Numbered from the stretch's first letter, positions 41,067 through 55,162 are shown. The stretch: 64,000 bases of DNA from Engraulis encrasicolus (GCF_034702125.1 NC_085862.1:12498081-12562080); one strand, 5' to 3'. The notes: generated from the sequence alone by a model not told the origin. Numbers and translations: made by a program.

Positions 41067-41518
41067 AAAAATGACATGTTGTAGTGATAAAATAATCACC
41101 TAAAATAATAAAATAAAATAATCTTCCTGCATTGACTACTTGTACTTGCATGCTGTAGGTACCGTGTAAAAAACATTATCCATTAACTTACTGAGCTAAT
41201 TGAGAGAGCTGTATTCCTATACCTATATAGGCATTTATTCAGCTTCAAATGTATTCATTGCTGGCTCACAACTGTGCTAGTAGTTACAAGATGAACTCTG
41301 CGTGTTATATGGAGTTTAGGTTCCAGGCATACGTACAGTAAGAGTATAAAGTCAGTGCAGCTACTTCAACCACCCACTAGGTGGCAGTACCATGATGTTG
41401 CCCAGTCACAGTTTCATGTAAACTCCGTGACCTCATGAAATATGGCAATGCGACCTTAATGGCATTGGAAAGAGTTCACATTATTGTACAGTGGGTAACA
41501 CTGCTTTCAGTACTGTGG
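41067..41518. other. No gene seen
   Basis: AT-rich, no exon or repeat recognised. Confidence 0.4.
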
Positions 41519-41700
41519 CAACAGTGGTGTAATGGTTAGGGAGTTGATCTGTAGATCACAGGGTTGCAGGTTCAATCCCCACCCTTTCAAATCCCTTCAT
41601 CTCTCCATATCTGAAATGCCCCTGAGCTAGGCACCTAACCACACACTGCTTCAGGGACTGTAACCTATACCTTGTAGTTGCTTTGGATAATAGCGTGTGA
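41519..41700 (+). mobile_element. tRNA-derived SINE, diverged
   Basis: A-box-like TGTAATGGTTAGGGAGTTGA, B-box-like GCAGGTTCAATCC (one base short), then GAGCTAGGCACCTAACCACA and GGGACTGTAACC. Older copy of the family. Confidence 0.8.
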
Positions 41701-42761
41701 CTACTTTACACAACTGCAACACAAGTTGCACACTAATAATCTTACACTATATTATAATTCCTAATTAATATGCTAGAATACTATATATGATATGAGATAT
41801 TATGTGAGATTATATGATATGATATATGATAATGATATAATATCTGATATATGAATGATATTATATGATATATGATATGATCTTATGATATGATATTTCA
41901 AGCTTATACTGAGCTTGTCTAAACTGTCATACCTCTGAAGGCAAAATCATTTACCACATTTAGGCTACCATATCAGGTGCCCTTCATTGTCAATTATTGC
42001 AACATGTAGGCTAACAGACATGGGTGAACAAAAGAATTTCACCAAGCTACTCTGCAACTTGAACGCCTACACGAAAGCCGAAAGCCCACCTGGGAAACTC
42101 CAACTCCCATTATCATGGTGACACAGAACTCCACAGCACACAAGTGCACACTACACATTGAACACAATGAAATTGCATTCATGCCTCACCTCTGTACTCT
42201 CTACCAGACAATCGATCAGTCCACTGATTCCAGTGACGTGCTGCAGTGTGAGGGTTTGTTATTCATTGGACAATAGAAAGATACCAGTTTACCAGGCTAT
42301 ATTTCCATGTTGCATCACAGGCGGTATTGGCAGACTCATTATCCCATGTAGTCACTCCCCGTGATGAGCATTGTGCAATATTATATGAGGCTGTGTGATA
42401 AAACAATATTATTATGATGCTGAGAGATAAAACAATATTATTATGATGCTAAGAGATTAAAACAGTCTTGCTTACTGGTGATGTAATCAATTTCAGTTCT
42501 CGTTACTTTGTTGACTCTGTTCCTTTCGTTTAGTGGGTCATTTCACTTCTTCGAAAGCGGTAGTACTGTAGCTGATGTAATGGTCATAAACAGCGCAAAG
42601 ACCAGAGCTGTCAAAAGTAAAAGTACATTCAACAGTGTACACAGTGTAAAGACTGTACAGTTAATAGATGTACTTACTTTTCCCGTGATGTTCTCTTAAA
42701 AGTCTTGTGAAAAATATATATAGTAATTTAATTCATACAATTGTGGCTATAGTATTATTAC
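41701..42761. other. No gene seen; AT-rich tract and short tandem
   Basis: An ATATGATAT-rich tract spans about 41780-41895. Two copies of ACAATATTATTATGATGCT lie at about 42404-42450. No exon recognised. Confidence 0.5.
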
Positions 42762-42970
42762 AGAGATAAAACGCATAAGTAGAGAACAGGTAGGCCTATA
42801 TTCTTGTCGAGGCATGCCTAGACTAGAATAGTATTACAGAGATATGTCTAATAAGTATAGCAGAGAACAGGTATATTCTTGTTGGGGCATGCCTAGACTG
42901 GAGTATTATTATAGAGATAAAACGAATAAGTGTAGCAGAGAACAGGTTTATTCTTGTTGGGGCATGCCTA
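42762..42970. repeat. 75-bp tandem repeat, three copies
   Basis: Copies begin AGAGATA at 42762, 42838 and 42913; each holds AGAGAACAGGT and GGCATGCCTA. Confidence 0.92.
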
Positions 42971-43046
42971 TGGCAATTGCAAGTAGACACAGTCAAAGAC
43001 ACAATACAGAAACCACAACACTAGAGTAAAAAATCCCACTATGTAG

Positions 43047-43174
<128 letters not shown>

Positions 43175-43387
43175 CTGGAAGATGTGACCTGCATTTTGTA
43201 TGACGCATGCTGTTCACCTGCACAGAGCAACAACAAAAACCCCAAAACATTTCGCCAGAGATTCTTTATATGTATCTCTCTACTCTCTTTGATTTTGCTG
43301 TTGCTGTGAACCTGATGTGTTGTTCACCTAATAGACTTCCAGAAAAGAAGACGTGGTCAGCTCTCTGTTCCCACAGTCGGGGACTGC

Positions 43388-43905
43388 TCGTTTTTCCAAC
43401 GCCTCTTTGGTCCGATGCCGAAAAATTCCCATTGATCCTACAGCACTTAGTCTTACAGACCTTTTACCCGATAAAATGAAACCCTTTGTCCAGACAGTCC
43501 AATATTCCGACCAAACGCTGCTTTCGTTTAGATTACCGACATTAGAAACATTGCAATACTGGCAGGTTAGGCTTAAGAATGGTTTTGGGTAGGGAACAAT
43601 TGTAAAACTTGGAAACATTGCATTAAGGTTAGGTTTCGGGGTGGTTTTGGTAAGGGCACAGCTTGACCAAGCGCAATTATGTGCTCATCGCAGCCCATGC
43701 AGCTGAAGTCTCTGGCAGCGAGGAAAGCGGGACCAGGACATACGACCTGGGGAATTATGATGACCGACCCCAAACAGCCATTGGTCGGAACATTGAGCTA
43801 TCGGAGCAAAACGTTTAATTGAATTATTTCGAGTCAATGGGCTATAGGATCAATGGGAAATTTCCGGAATATTGATGCGTCGGATCAAAGAGGCGTCGGA
43901 AAAAT
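43388..43905. mobile_element. Non-autonomous element with inverted ends
   Basis: GTTTTTCCAACGCCTCTTTG at 43389 is mirrored by CAAAGAGGCGTCGGAAAAAT near 43888; AATTCCCATTGATCCTA is mirrored by TAGGATCAATGGGAAATT. No coding capacity found. Confidence 0.75.
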
Positions 43906-44157
43906 GACATGCTACCCCCACAGTCCAGTAAAAGCATGGTTGATTTTGTAAGGGGAACCCTCCCCGTCCCTCTCTCCCCACTCACTTCCTGTCTCTCTAC
44001 TTCTGCCCTGTCACAACGGAGGCATAAAAAGGCCCCAAAAATATTTTTTTCTAAAATGAATAAGACATTCAATGCTTCCTTTTGATACAACTATTCTTTA
44101 AATCACGTGTATGGTTAAAATATGTACTTTGTTTCCCTGTGATTTTCCCATAAAACG

Positions 44158-46154
44158 CAGGGCTCTCAAGTTTTGAAGTTTGTTGGGAGTGAGATTGGGT
44201 GGGGGGGGGCACCAAACCTTCGGCCCATGGCCCATCGGCCCATCGGCCGGTTATTACAACAACAATAACACATAAGTAGCACTAATAGGCCTAGTTATGA
44301 CATTTGTTTCATCTAGTAAAGAAAACTAAAAATGTTGAATATTTTGTGTGTGTTATACTGCTACTACTACTAATAATAATAATAATAATAATTTTATATA
44401 TTGCCTTTCAAAACAACCAAGTTAGCGTGAGAAACCCAAAGGCCCATGCGAAAGATGGGTGCTGGGTTTCCTCAGTATTATTATTGTAGCGGCCAAAGTG
44501 GTCTTTTAGTTTAAATAAATAGAAATTGCTTAAAAATGCATAAATAGATAATAAATAATTTCATTTGAATTTGTAATTTCATAGATAAGTTAATTTCATG
44601 ATTGAAATGATGAATATTATATAGGAAGGTTAAAAGAATAAGAATTCATGTTTATAAGATTACTTGTTGTTTTGGATTAAAAATGTGTACTGTCGCTTTA
44701 AGACTCACGAGCCGGCTTCCATAGCCTCTCGCGCTTTTCATTTCAGATCGCAAGGAACCGTGGAAGCGAACAGTCTTCTTGCCTGTTGCTCTTCAACTAC
44801 CCGAGAGACTTTAAACCTTTTTATTTTCATTAGAGACATTTTGTTAGTTCATGTACGTTTTGTAAATACCTTGAGAAGAACACTAAAGTTTGATTATCAT
44901 TTCAAGACGTTGTGGAGTGGATTTATTTCAATTACATGGACAAAGACAGTGGAAACAATAACTTTGGTCGGAGAAGTAACAGCGTAAGAAATAGCACTTT
45001 CCTCGCGGTCTCACTAAGACCAAACCTCTACAATTATATTTCCAGTGAAATACTGGACGACATACAGATATATGAACACACAGCCAAAGTCTTCTCTGCC
45101 ATCTCTACTGATGTAGTAGCAATTTCTTCCATCATCACATTATCTGCCCCCCCTGCCTTTGGTTTCTGAGCCTTTTCCCAGAAGGAAAGAAGGCTCTTCT
45201 GTTTCTTCCGTGACATTCTAAATAAACAACAGCCTGTTACAAACGTGTAGAAAAAACGTAGGCCTATGCCTACATGTCCATGACAGCTCTAAGGTGACTA
45301 AAGTCATTCTAGGCCTAGGCCTACTCTATAATACTCGGGAAAAGTACTTAACTAAAGGACTAAACAAACACTAAAACATAGCCAGCATAGCCTGTTTTTA
45401 ATAGCTTAGGCCTATAGCTTGCTATTAATTCCTAAACTAACGGTAACTTGAAACGGATATGTGTAGTGTTGGTCACTCACCACGAGTAACACTACAGCCT
45501 AATGGAATATATTTGTAACGTGATTTTTTTTACCTGCCGGTCCGTCTTGGGAAGGCCAATCCAATTTCCTTGTCTGTCACAGCTGTGCCGTTCTCCAGAA
45601 AAGTCAGAAAAGTTTCGAATCTGACAGTTGTTCGCGCGCTTAGCTGACACCCTAGGGAAACTCCAACCTCTTTGACTAGGTCTGCGCAACAACATAGCGA
45701 TCTATTATTCTGATTGGCTCAACGACAGAGCTGTGCCTGTTACTTCCTGAAACTGAGCACGCTGGGAGTGGGTTATGCTTATGGTTTTAAAGTGTGTTTG
45801 TGAATGTTTAATGTACTGGGGGTGTAAATATACTGGGGATATTATTGTGAACATTTTATGATCGCGATGTTGGGGTGGATGGGTTTATTTTATATTTTAA
45901 AGAGTTGTCACCATTGTTATGCAAGCTGGTGCACAACACTTTACGTTGATGCATTCATATACTTTCATAGACGTGTCATGGGTGGTAGGGCTTGCAGGGC
46001 TATACCTTTACCCTGAACAAAGTCTAAAAGGCTGCCAGGAGGAAAATTGACTTCAATGGTATTTACTGACGGGCGTGTGAAAACGCGTGTGTGGCGTGTG
46101 AAAACACTTTGAAGAGTGTGTCACACGCTCAATGCGTGAGACTTGAGAGCCCTG
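44158..46154. mobile_element. hAT-like transposon, 2.0 kb, partly decayed
   Basis: Ends CAGGGCTCTCAAGTTTTGAA and its inverse ACTTGAGAGCCCTG. Flanks TAAAACGC (44151-44158) and TATAACGC (46155-46162) match 7/8, sharing one base with the left end. A minus-strand frame (45216-45034) begins MSRKKQKSLLSFWEKA, which resembles the start of hAT-type transposases; the catalytic domain is not seen. Confidence 0.75.
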
Positions 46155-46669
46155 TATAACGCCTATACTATAGTCAAAATTCACCCACAAAACAACAAAA
46201 CCTAGCTACTGTAACTAGGAAGTGAATGGTCCTGACTGGTTCTGGGCATGCCCGGGGCAATATGAGCTTCAGAGATGACTGTCTGTCGGTATGTGAGTGC
46301 TGCGCTGTAGCATGCTATTGTAGGTCATGGCCTTTCTTTCATGCCAAAAGCAAGCACCACACTACACCAACTACAGACCTCCACATTAAGATTGAGACGC
46401 TGATTATAAGATGGTGATTAAGACGATTGGTCTTAAATGACATGGCGGACTCTTGGTGGTCGCTGTATCTCCTCTATGGGGTGATACATATGAATCATAT
46501 ACGTGCACAGGGCTACGCTTAGCATTTAAGATTTTGAAGCCTGTGTTATGGGGTTTGTATGGTGCTATTGGTTCTCTATCTGCCGGCTGTGGAGGGTTGT
46601 TTTTACTACTACCTCTGAGTCATCTCTGCACAACCTCCCGTTTCTTTCACCAGATTTCTTTTTTATATA
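46155..46669. other. No gene seen
   Basis: No exon or repeat recognised between the hAT-like element and the next Tc1-type element. Confidence 0.4.
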
Positions 46670-47758
46670 CAGTCAATCCGGAAAGTATTCACAGCGCTTC
46701 ACTTTTTTCACATTTTATTATCTTACAGCCTTATTCCAAATGCTACAAATGAATCTCTGTTGCTTGACTAGCCAGATGATGCACTTTTTGTGTAAAACTC
46801 ACTTGTTTACCACCACACATGCTTGACGCCATCTAAAGCAAATTTGTTTATCTTGGTCTTAAGAGAGATGAACAGACCAAGGATATGGATCACTGGAACC
46901 ATGTCGTGTGGTCTGATGAGACCAAGATAAACAAATTTGCTTTAGATTCATACATCCCCAAATGACAGTCCCACTACCATGCTTGACTAGCCAGATGATG
47001 CACTTTTTTGGTAAAATTCACTTGTTTACCACCACACAATGCTTAACACCATCTAAAGCAAATTTGTTTATCTTGGTCTCATCAGACCACACGACATGGT
47101 TCCAGTGATCCATATCCTTGGTCTGTTCATCTCTCTTAAGACCAAGATAAACAAATTTGCTTTAGATGGCGTCAAGCATGTGTGGTGGTAAACAAGTGAG
47201 TTTTACACAAAAAGTGCATCATCTGGCTAGTCAAGCATGGTTGTGGGACTGACATGGTTTGGCGATGTATGGATGCTGTCAACATTGGAAATCTGAATTA
47301 CACCTAAAGAAGCATGCATGTCAACATGCATTGTGACTACAGAAGCAGATCATGATACTCTCCATAGGATTTAATTAAAAACTCACACCCATCTATTTTA
47401 GCCAGGTGCAGACTCAAAATGTACAATTTCAATGTAATGAAAGGTTGAAACACACACCGATGACCTCCCTTTTAATCCCTTTTCATTTCGAAATTAAAAA
47501 AAAGAATGTAGTTGCTGCCTAAGGTGGTTCTACAATGTATTCAGCAAAGGCTGTGAATACTTTTGTAAAAATGATTTCTTTGTTTATTTTTATACATTTT
47601 CAAAACTGTCAAGACAACTTGTTTTTCACATGGTCATAATGGAATAATTTGTGTAGGATTTTGACAATAGAGATTCATTTGTAGCATTTGGAATAAGGCT
47701 GTAAGATAATAAAATGTGAAAAAAGTGAAGCGTTTGTGAATACTTTCCGGATTGACTG
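46670..47758. mobile_element. Non-autonomous Tc1-type element with internal foldback
   Basis: Ends CAGTCAATCCGGAAAGTATT and its inverse, flanked by TA on both sides, span 1,089 bp. Inside, about 46760-46949 and 47049-47240 are reverse complements of each other. The arms hold a transposase scrap (TGGTCTGATGAGACCAAGAT, reading WSDETKI) in both orientations. Confidence 0.92.
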
Positions 47759-47829
47759 TATATATAAAAGACGTATGTGATCTACAAAAACACTTTCTCT
47801 GACTGAGAAAAGTACAAAAACAAAAAACG

Positions 47830-47830
<1 letters not shown>

Positions 47831-47880
<50 letters not shown>
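47831..47880. repeat. (GT)n microsatellite, left part
   Basis: GT run interrupted at 47881 by a hAT-like insertion and resuming at 48749. Confidence 0.95.
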
Positions 47881-48857
<977 letters not shown>

Positions 48858-48945
48858 CGTTTGTGTTCTCTGTCATGTGTGCACACATGGTCTTTCATCA
48901 CGAAAATCCCCTTCAATCAATTCAATCACTAATCACCCCCATCTT

Positions 48946-48949
<4 letters not shown>

Positions 48950-49021
<72 letters not shown>

Positions 49022-49065
49022 CAAGACGGGGGGGACACAGATGACTCGACAGCTGAGAGAAAAGG

Positions 49066-49122
<57 letters not shown>
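48950..49122. repeat. Two (CA)n arrays split by a short unique segment
   Basis: CA runs at 48950-49021 and 49070-49122 separated by about 48 bp of unique sequence. Confidence 0.95.
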
Positions 49123-49126
<4 letters not shown>

Positions 49127-49184
49127 ATTGGTGGCAGTTTCCATGTGGGCTACTGCAGCAGCTGACCCCAAAGGAAAGCATTAA

Positions 49185-49505
49185 GGGACGTACACACACG
49201 TCGCTGCTAGTTACTCGCTCAGCGAATTAACTCAATAGAATGTCAACGTGTTCCAGCGAAACTAGCAGGCGAGTAGGCGAGTACTGTACAAGCGATGCGA
49301 TGTGGGTGGATCCCGAGTTAAAAATATTTGATCTTCGAGCAAGGCGAGTAAGCAAGTAACCAATTGGAAGGCAGAGTTCGGTACTTCTCGCCTGTTCATT
49401 GGCAGTTAAAGCCGCGGGAACTTTCAGCGAACGTTCCATGAAAGAGAGGCGAGTAGACGAGCAAGCGAGAAGCTGCTAAATAGCAGCGATGTGTGTGTAC
49501 GGCCC
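49185..49505. mobile_element. TTAA-flanked MITE, 321 bp
   Basis: TTAA at 49181-49184 and 49506-49509; ends GGGACGTACACACACGTCGC and its inverse TGTGTGTACGGCCC. Many GCGAGTA motifs inside. No coding capacity. Confidence 0.85.
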
Positions 49506-49636
49506 TTAAAGGTCAACTGTAGTCATATTGTAATTCCCAGCCAGTGGTCAATGGCTCCATGGACAGTAAATACATACGTAGACAAGTGTGTCATTGTGTC
49601 ATATGTACAGGCCCTGTCATACCTCAACAGCCCTGT

Positions 49637-49648
49637 GCGCGTGCGCGC

Positions 49649-49693
<45 letters not shown>

Positions 49694-49770
49694 CGTGTGT
49701 GCATGTGTGTGTGTATGTGTGCGTGTGTGTGTGTGTATGTTTGTGCGTGCGTGTGTGCGTGCGTGTGGAT
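49637..49770. repeat. Degenerate (GT)n with GCGTGCGT interruptions
   Basis: Starts GTGCGCGTGCGCGCGC and alternates purine and pyrimidine for over 130 bp. Confidence 0.92.
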
Positions 49771-50209
49771 ACATGTGGAGTGGATATGGGTGTTTTGGTG
49801 AAAACGGTAAAACCAGAGCAAGTGGAAAAATTGACCACCTTCGCACCTTCGCACCTTGACCACATGGTGGAAAAACAAAATGGATCACTTTCATGCAGGG
49901 CTGCCTGGACTGGGCGAAAAAATTGGACCGGACATTTTTGACTAAGCCCCGTCCACCTGGCACTTAGAAAAACAATGAAGGCTGTGTCAACATCTTTAGC
50001 CATCTAATATGAGCTATTTTGACTGCAACAGTCACAATGCTTTATTCACGTGCATATCTGACTATTTCAGACACTGTAGCAGCAGCATGCGGACTGATGC
50101 AGTCGAGGGGAGGACCAGGTCAAAATCATCAACAGGTCACCAGGGGAAATGCCCTGTATGCCATATGGCCGGTCCAACCCTGTTTTCATGCCTCTTAGGC
50201 TTAGAGGAC

Positions 50210-50328
<119 letters not shown>

Positions 50329-50738
50329 ATGCATACGGGGGGAGCCCCTGACACATCATCAGACCATGGTAGAAGGCAGAAGGTGTCCTGGTTAAGGGGA
50401 GAGCAGATAGAGACCAGCAGGGAAGCTGACAAGGGGGGGACAAAGAGGTCACCCGTCCTGGGCCTAGGGAAATGGGGGGCATAATTGGGTTCTCATTACA
50501 TGAAATGTATTGGGTGGGGGGCCCTTTCAGATGACTTTGTCCCGGGCCCAGCCAAAGCTGTCAGCGGCCCTGGAGACCAGAGTACGGTAGTATTGTAGCC
50601 CACTGAACAGCACTATGTGTTTGTATGATAACAACTCGACGTCCCACTCATTTTTGGAAAGAGGCTCGGCTTCCCAACAACACCCCCTACGTCCAATCCC
50701 CAAGGGGCTTCCCCAGCCCCAAGGACTGAGAGTCTTTC

Positions 50739-51170
50739 TGTCAGTCAGTCAGTCAGTCAGTGTCTGTGTGTGTTTTGTGTGTGTGTGTGTGTGCGTGTGT
50801 GTTTTGTGTGAGTGTGTGTGTGTGCGTGTGTGTTTTGTGTGAGTGTGTGTGTGTGTGCGTTTGTATGTGCAATGCATGCAGCATCCTGTGTGTTTAAAAA
50901 CAAAACACACAACAGCCATGCACGGACCTAACCACAAGCTATCCTCCTACACACGACGTTACACACATGAATACAAAAGGAAGACCCAATCGAGAGAGAG
51001 AAAGACACAGAGAGACAGAGCGAGAGAGAGAGAGAGAGAGTATGAGAATGAGATTGCAAGACAGAGAGAGAGACAGAGCGAGAGAATGAGAATGAGAGAG
51101 AGTGAGAGTGAGAGCGAGAGAGAGCAAGAGAGAAAAAGAGTGAGAGCGAGAGAGAGAAAGAGAGAGAATC
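50739..51170. repeat. (AGTC)n, TG-rich and (GA)n low-complexity run
   Basis: TCAGTCAGTCAGTCAGTCAG, then TGTGTTTTGTGTG units of about 40 bp repeated, then a purine-rich GAGA tract from about 50990. Confidence 0.9.
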
Positions 51171-51409
51171 TCAACAGTACAATGCAGTCTGCAGTATACA
51201 CAGTATATTTTTTCCAGTGGACCTGTTTGTTTTGTTGCGTCTTTCCGTGCTGTCCTCTTCTAGAGGTGTGTGTTATGACTCAGCACTTAGCGACCTCAGA
51301 ATACCCCAATCCTGTAGAGCAACGTTTCCCAAACTTCACCATGACAACGACCTAAATGTTCATTTGTACTGTATTTATTATTGACCACTTATTGTTACCA
51401 GTCCATCAC

Positions 51410-51582
51410 TGTCACCTGTCCTGTCTTGCACTTTATGTCAGTCTGTAAAATGTCAGTCTTGTATATGTCTATGTCCTGGCATGGTATAGAGAGAAAACGT
51501 AATTTCATTTCCTCGTATGACTTGTGCATATGAAGAAAGTGACAATAAAAGCTGAATTGACTTGACTTGACTTGACCTCCCA
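51410..51582 (+). mobile_element. LINE 3'-tail-like fragment with (TTGAC)n end
   Basis: GTCTTGCACTTTATGTCAGT, then AGAAAGTGACAATAAAAGCT and TTGACTTGACTTGACTTGAC: a 3' UTR with a short tandem tail, as left by target-primed insertion. Confidence 0.6.
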
Positions 51583-51662
51583 TGTACCAGTAGATTTAGG
51601 CCAAGGCCCCCCTGACATAGCCACCTTTTTTTTTTACAAACTTTTTTTTTTTTTTTTTGGTC

Positions 51663-51800
51663 TTTTATGACTTCATTTCATGATAGGACAGTGAAGGAGT
51701 TACATAAATCAAATGGAGAGAGAGATGTGGGGAAGGAGTGGCTTAGGACCCGGGCCGGAATCGAACCCGAGTCGCCGACAGAGCAGCCCAGTGCCCACGG
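51663..51800 (-). mobile_element. Reverse tRNA-like SINE fragment
   Basis: GATAGGACAGTGAAGGAG and GGAGAGAGAGATGTGGGG lead to GGAATCGAACCCGAGTCGCC, a reversed B box. Same arrangement as at 60500-60640. Confidence 0.6.
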
Positions 51801-51841
51801 AAGGGCTCTAGCTCCTAGTAACCACAAATGGAATTGTGGGA

Positions 51842-51945
51842 CAGGCTGAATATTGGCATTCCTGTTCCTAACTCCACAAAAAGAAGACAAAAGTCTGGTG
51901 TAACAGTTAAACGCTCTAACAAACCGCTTCCTTGGCGGAGGTCTG
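51842..51945 (+). repeat. Dispersed repeat family R1, partial copy
   Basis: GGCATTCCTGTTCCTAACTC through CTTCCTTGGCGGAGGTCTG, the 3' part of the family only. Confidence 0.75.
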
Positions 51946-52289
51946 TTTTGCGATACTTTTTCTTCCAACCAGCTGCAGCCCCCCCAGTACCCTCTCGCGG
52001 TCCCCCAGGCGTCCCCGACCCCCACCTTGAAAAGCAGTGGATGTATCTGTTGTTCACACAAACCTATTGGCTACAGTCTGTTGCTACTTTCCATGCCCTC
52101 CCCCTCTCGATGTGTGCAGCAGGTGAGTTATGACTCGGGTCGCCTCAGACCACCCGCAGCCCCCACAGACGTCCCGTTTCCTCTAGAAGCCTCCTCTCCT
52201 TTAGAAGTGGTTGTCTGTGGGCTGTTTAGCCGTCCACTGTTTTGCTACTGAAATAAGCTTTTTTCTTTTGGATGCTGTTCAGTGATACA

Positions 52290-52490
52290 TTAGGAAGAAA
52301 AATCCGCACTCACAAACTGCGTCTCATTATTTATTTATATTACCACCATGTCCAAAAAGCAAACGCGTTTCGGCTATCAAGCCACGCACTGATGAAGGCT
52401 TGATAGCCGAAACGCGTTTGCTTTTTGGACATGGTGGTAATATAAATAAATAATGAGACACAGTTTGTGAGTGCGGATTTTTCTTCCTTA
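52290..52490. mobile_element. Near-perfect palindrome with 92-bp arms
   Basis: Left arm GGAAGAAAAATCCGCACTCA to GGCTATCAAGCC and right arm its inverse, with the short loop ACGCACTGATGAA. The arms contain CGAAACGCGTTTGC and differ by one or two bases. Likely a foldback MITE. Confidence 0.9.
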
Positions 52491-52895
52491 AGTTGATACA
52501 TTTGATCGCGCACCCAAAGACTTTCGTTTTTCCAAGAAGTTGAGCGCGTCCTTTGCCAAAACAGTGATACATTAGGCCTACGACTTAGTCATTGCCATTC
52601 TGGTAACAGCTATTTTATAAAAGGGCCCTTGCCTTACTCACACTTTTTCCCCAATGGATTTTAGATATTTGTCAAGAGTGCTTCTAGAATGATGTGACAG
52701 GCTGGTTACTTAAGGACAAGGTGTTTCTGATGGACCACAGCACCTATCAGCACTTATGACCTGAAACCTGTGTCAACGGTGAATCAAATACACTCATCCC
52801 TGAGTAGACTTATGGGTTTGTTTATGTTCTCTGCTTTCCCTGTGATAGACTTACTGGATTTGTTATTCAACAACTTGAACTTTAAAAACGTATTA

Positions 52896-52968
52896 CCTCC
52901 GCCAAGGAAGTTATGTTTTCGGTTGGGTTGTTACCTCCGCCAAGGAGGTTGGTTTCGGTGCGTTGGTT

Positions 52969-53008
<40 letters not shown>

Positions 53009-53279
53009 AGCAGGATAACCCAAAAAGGCGCATTTGGATGAGTTATTGGAAATGACAAAAGGAGCAAGTGATTAAATTTTGGTGGTGATCTATATCCAGA
53101 TCACAGGAATTTTTTTTTTTAATTCTACATCATTGCAGGATAGGCCGAATTTTGACATTTCAGTTTCTCCACAAAAGCAAAGCAGGAAGACTTGAAATAA
53201 ATATGGGTGTAGCATAGTCAAATTTTCTATCAAATCGCTTCCTTGGCGGAGGTCTGCACTCTCTGAGTGCATTTCTAGT
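52896..53279 (+). repeat. Dispersed repeat family R1, longest copy
   Basis: ACCTCCGCCAAGGA is present twice at the start, then (CTGT)n, GGAAATGACAAAAGGAGCAA, CGAATTTTGACATTTCAGTT, and the end GGAGGTCTGCACTCTCTGAG, TGCATTTCTAG. Confidence 0.85.
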
Positions 53280-53917
53280 TTTCTCTCTTTTGCCTGCTAC
53301 AATACTCAAATGTTTTCCAAGCCAGAACAGACACAGGTCTTCCTTCACATTCCAGCATTGAAACAAAACCAGCAGTCTCTTTGAAACCCCATCTGAGAAA
53401 CTCCCATTGTCATTGTGACACAGCTGTCCACAGCACAGCACAATGAAATTGCATTTATGCCTCACCCGCGCAAGGGAGCAGCCCCAAATGGCGCCTCAAG
53501 TGAGCAATGTGGCGGGATGGTATGCTCAGGGTACCTCAGTCATGGAGGAGGATGGGGGCGAGCACTGGTTAATTACTACCCACACCAATCTGACAGGTTG
53601 GGAGTCAAACCGGTAACCTTAGGGCTACAAGTCTGACGCCGTAACCCAGGGATGTCTGTCAACCTCAGGCCCGGGGGCCAAATCTGGCCTTGGCAGTCAT
53701 TTAATTTGGCCCCGAGATCATTCCAAATGTGTATTACAGTTGGTCCATTATATATGTGCAGGGTAGGCACATTTGAGCTACCATATACGATGGGAATGAG
53801 TGTGTGTGAAATTTGCCTTAAAGTATTATGTGTGTGCATGCATAATTGTAACCCATTTATAAAAATGAATGAAATATTGAGTTCAGTCTGTGACTTTGTC
53901 CCAGATTTTGATTTTAA
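53280..53917. other. No gene seen; one repeat-like stretch
   Basis: CAGGCCCGGGGGCCAAATCT near 53667 resembles a common fish DNA-transposon interior. No exon recognised. Confidence 0.4.
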
Positions 53918-55162
53918 TAATAATAATAATAATGATGCATTTTATTTAAAAGCGTCTTTCAAAACACTCAAGGACACTGTACAGAGAGAAACAAAAATGA
54001 AACAAGACACATAAACAGAATTTTAAACATAAATAAATAAATGAATACTTTTTTTTAAATATGAAATAAAATAAAATAAAATAAAACAGAGTTTAACCCC
54101 TTAGCGCAGCACTATGGCTCTCTGTAATGTCACAGCAATGTTGTTATGATGTAGTTAAGCATTTTCAGCAAGTGAATAGGGTCGCCGGCGACCCCTGCTG
54201 CAGTAAGAGGCTACGAATCATAAAGAATAGGCTATCTCAAACAAATGGGTTTTTAGTCTGGATTTGAACAGGGGCAAGGAGTCAATATTGCGGATGTCAG
54301 GGGGAAGGGCATTCCACAGCTGAGGAGCAGAGCAGCTAAAAGATCTATTCCCCATGGTATTAAGACGGGCAGAGGGGACAGAGAGGAGAACGGAGGGGGC
54401 GGGAGGGAACAGCAATGTGAATAAGATTAGATAGATAAGGGGGGGGGTAAGATTGTGGATAGCCTTGAAGGTGTGGAGAAGTATTTTAAAATGAATTCTA
54501 TATTTGATAGGGAGCCAGTGGAGATGTTGCAGTGCAGGGGTAATATGGTGACAGGAAGGGGTTTTAGTGATGATGCGGGCAGCTGAGTTCTGGACCAGTT
54601 GGAGCTTGTGGAGAGATTTCTGAGGGAGACCAAAGACGAGAGAATTACAGTAATCAATGCGGGAGGTGACAAGACTGTGTACAAGAATGAGGTAGAATGG
54701 GAAGTGAGAAAGGCGTGGAGATGGTTAATGTTGCGTAGGTGGAAATAAGCTGACCGTGTGATGTTGCTAATGTGGGAGAGGAAGGATAATTAGCCATCAA
54801 GCATGACGCCCAGACTCTTAACTTGAGGGGAGGGGGAGACAGAAGAGTTATCAATTGAGAAGGAAAAACTATCTGCTTTGGATAAGGTGGATTTGGTGCC
54901 TACCAGTAGGATTTCAGTTTTGTTAGAATTGGGTTTCAAAAAATTGGAGGTGAACCAGGATTTGATTTCAGAGAGACAGGTGGTGAGGGAGGGGGGAGGG
55001 AGAGTGTCAGAGGGTTTACCAGATAAATAGAGCTGGGTGTCATCAGCATAACAATGGAAATTAATTTTGAATTTGCGGAAGATATTACCAAGGGGAAGGA
55101 GGTAGGCCCCAGAACAGAACCTTGAGGCACACCAGAGGTGACAGGGGAGGGCTTAGATTTAA

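Noticed and set aside
44485..44982. A solo LTR running from TGTAGCGGCC to GGAGAAGTAACA
   Set aside because: Ends begin TG and finish CA, but flanks do not match as a target duplication and no primer-binding site or second LTR is present; too weak to call.
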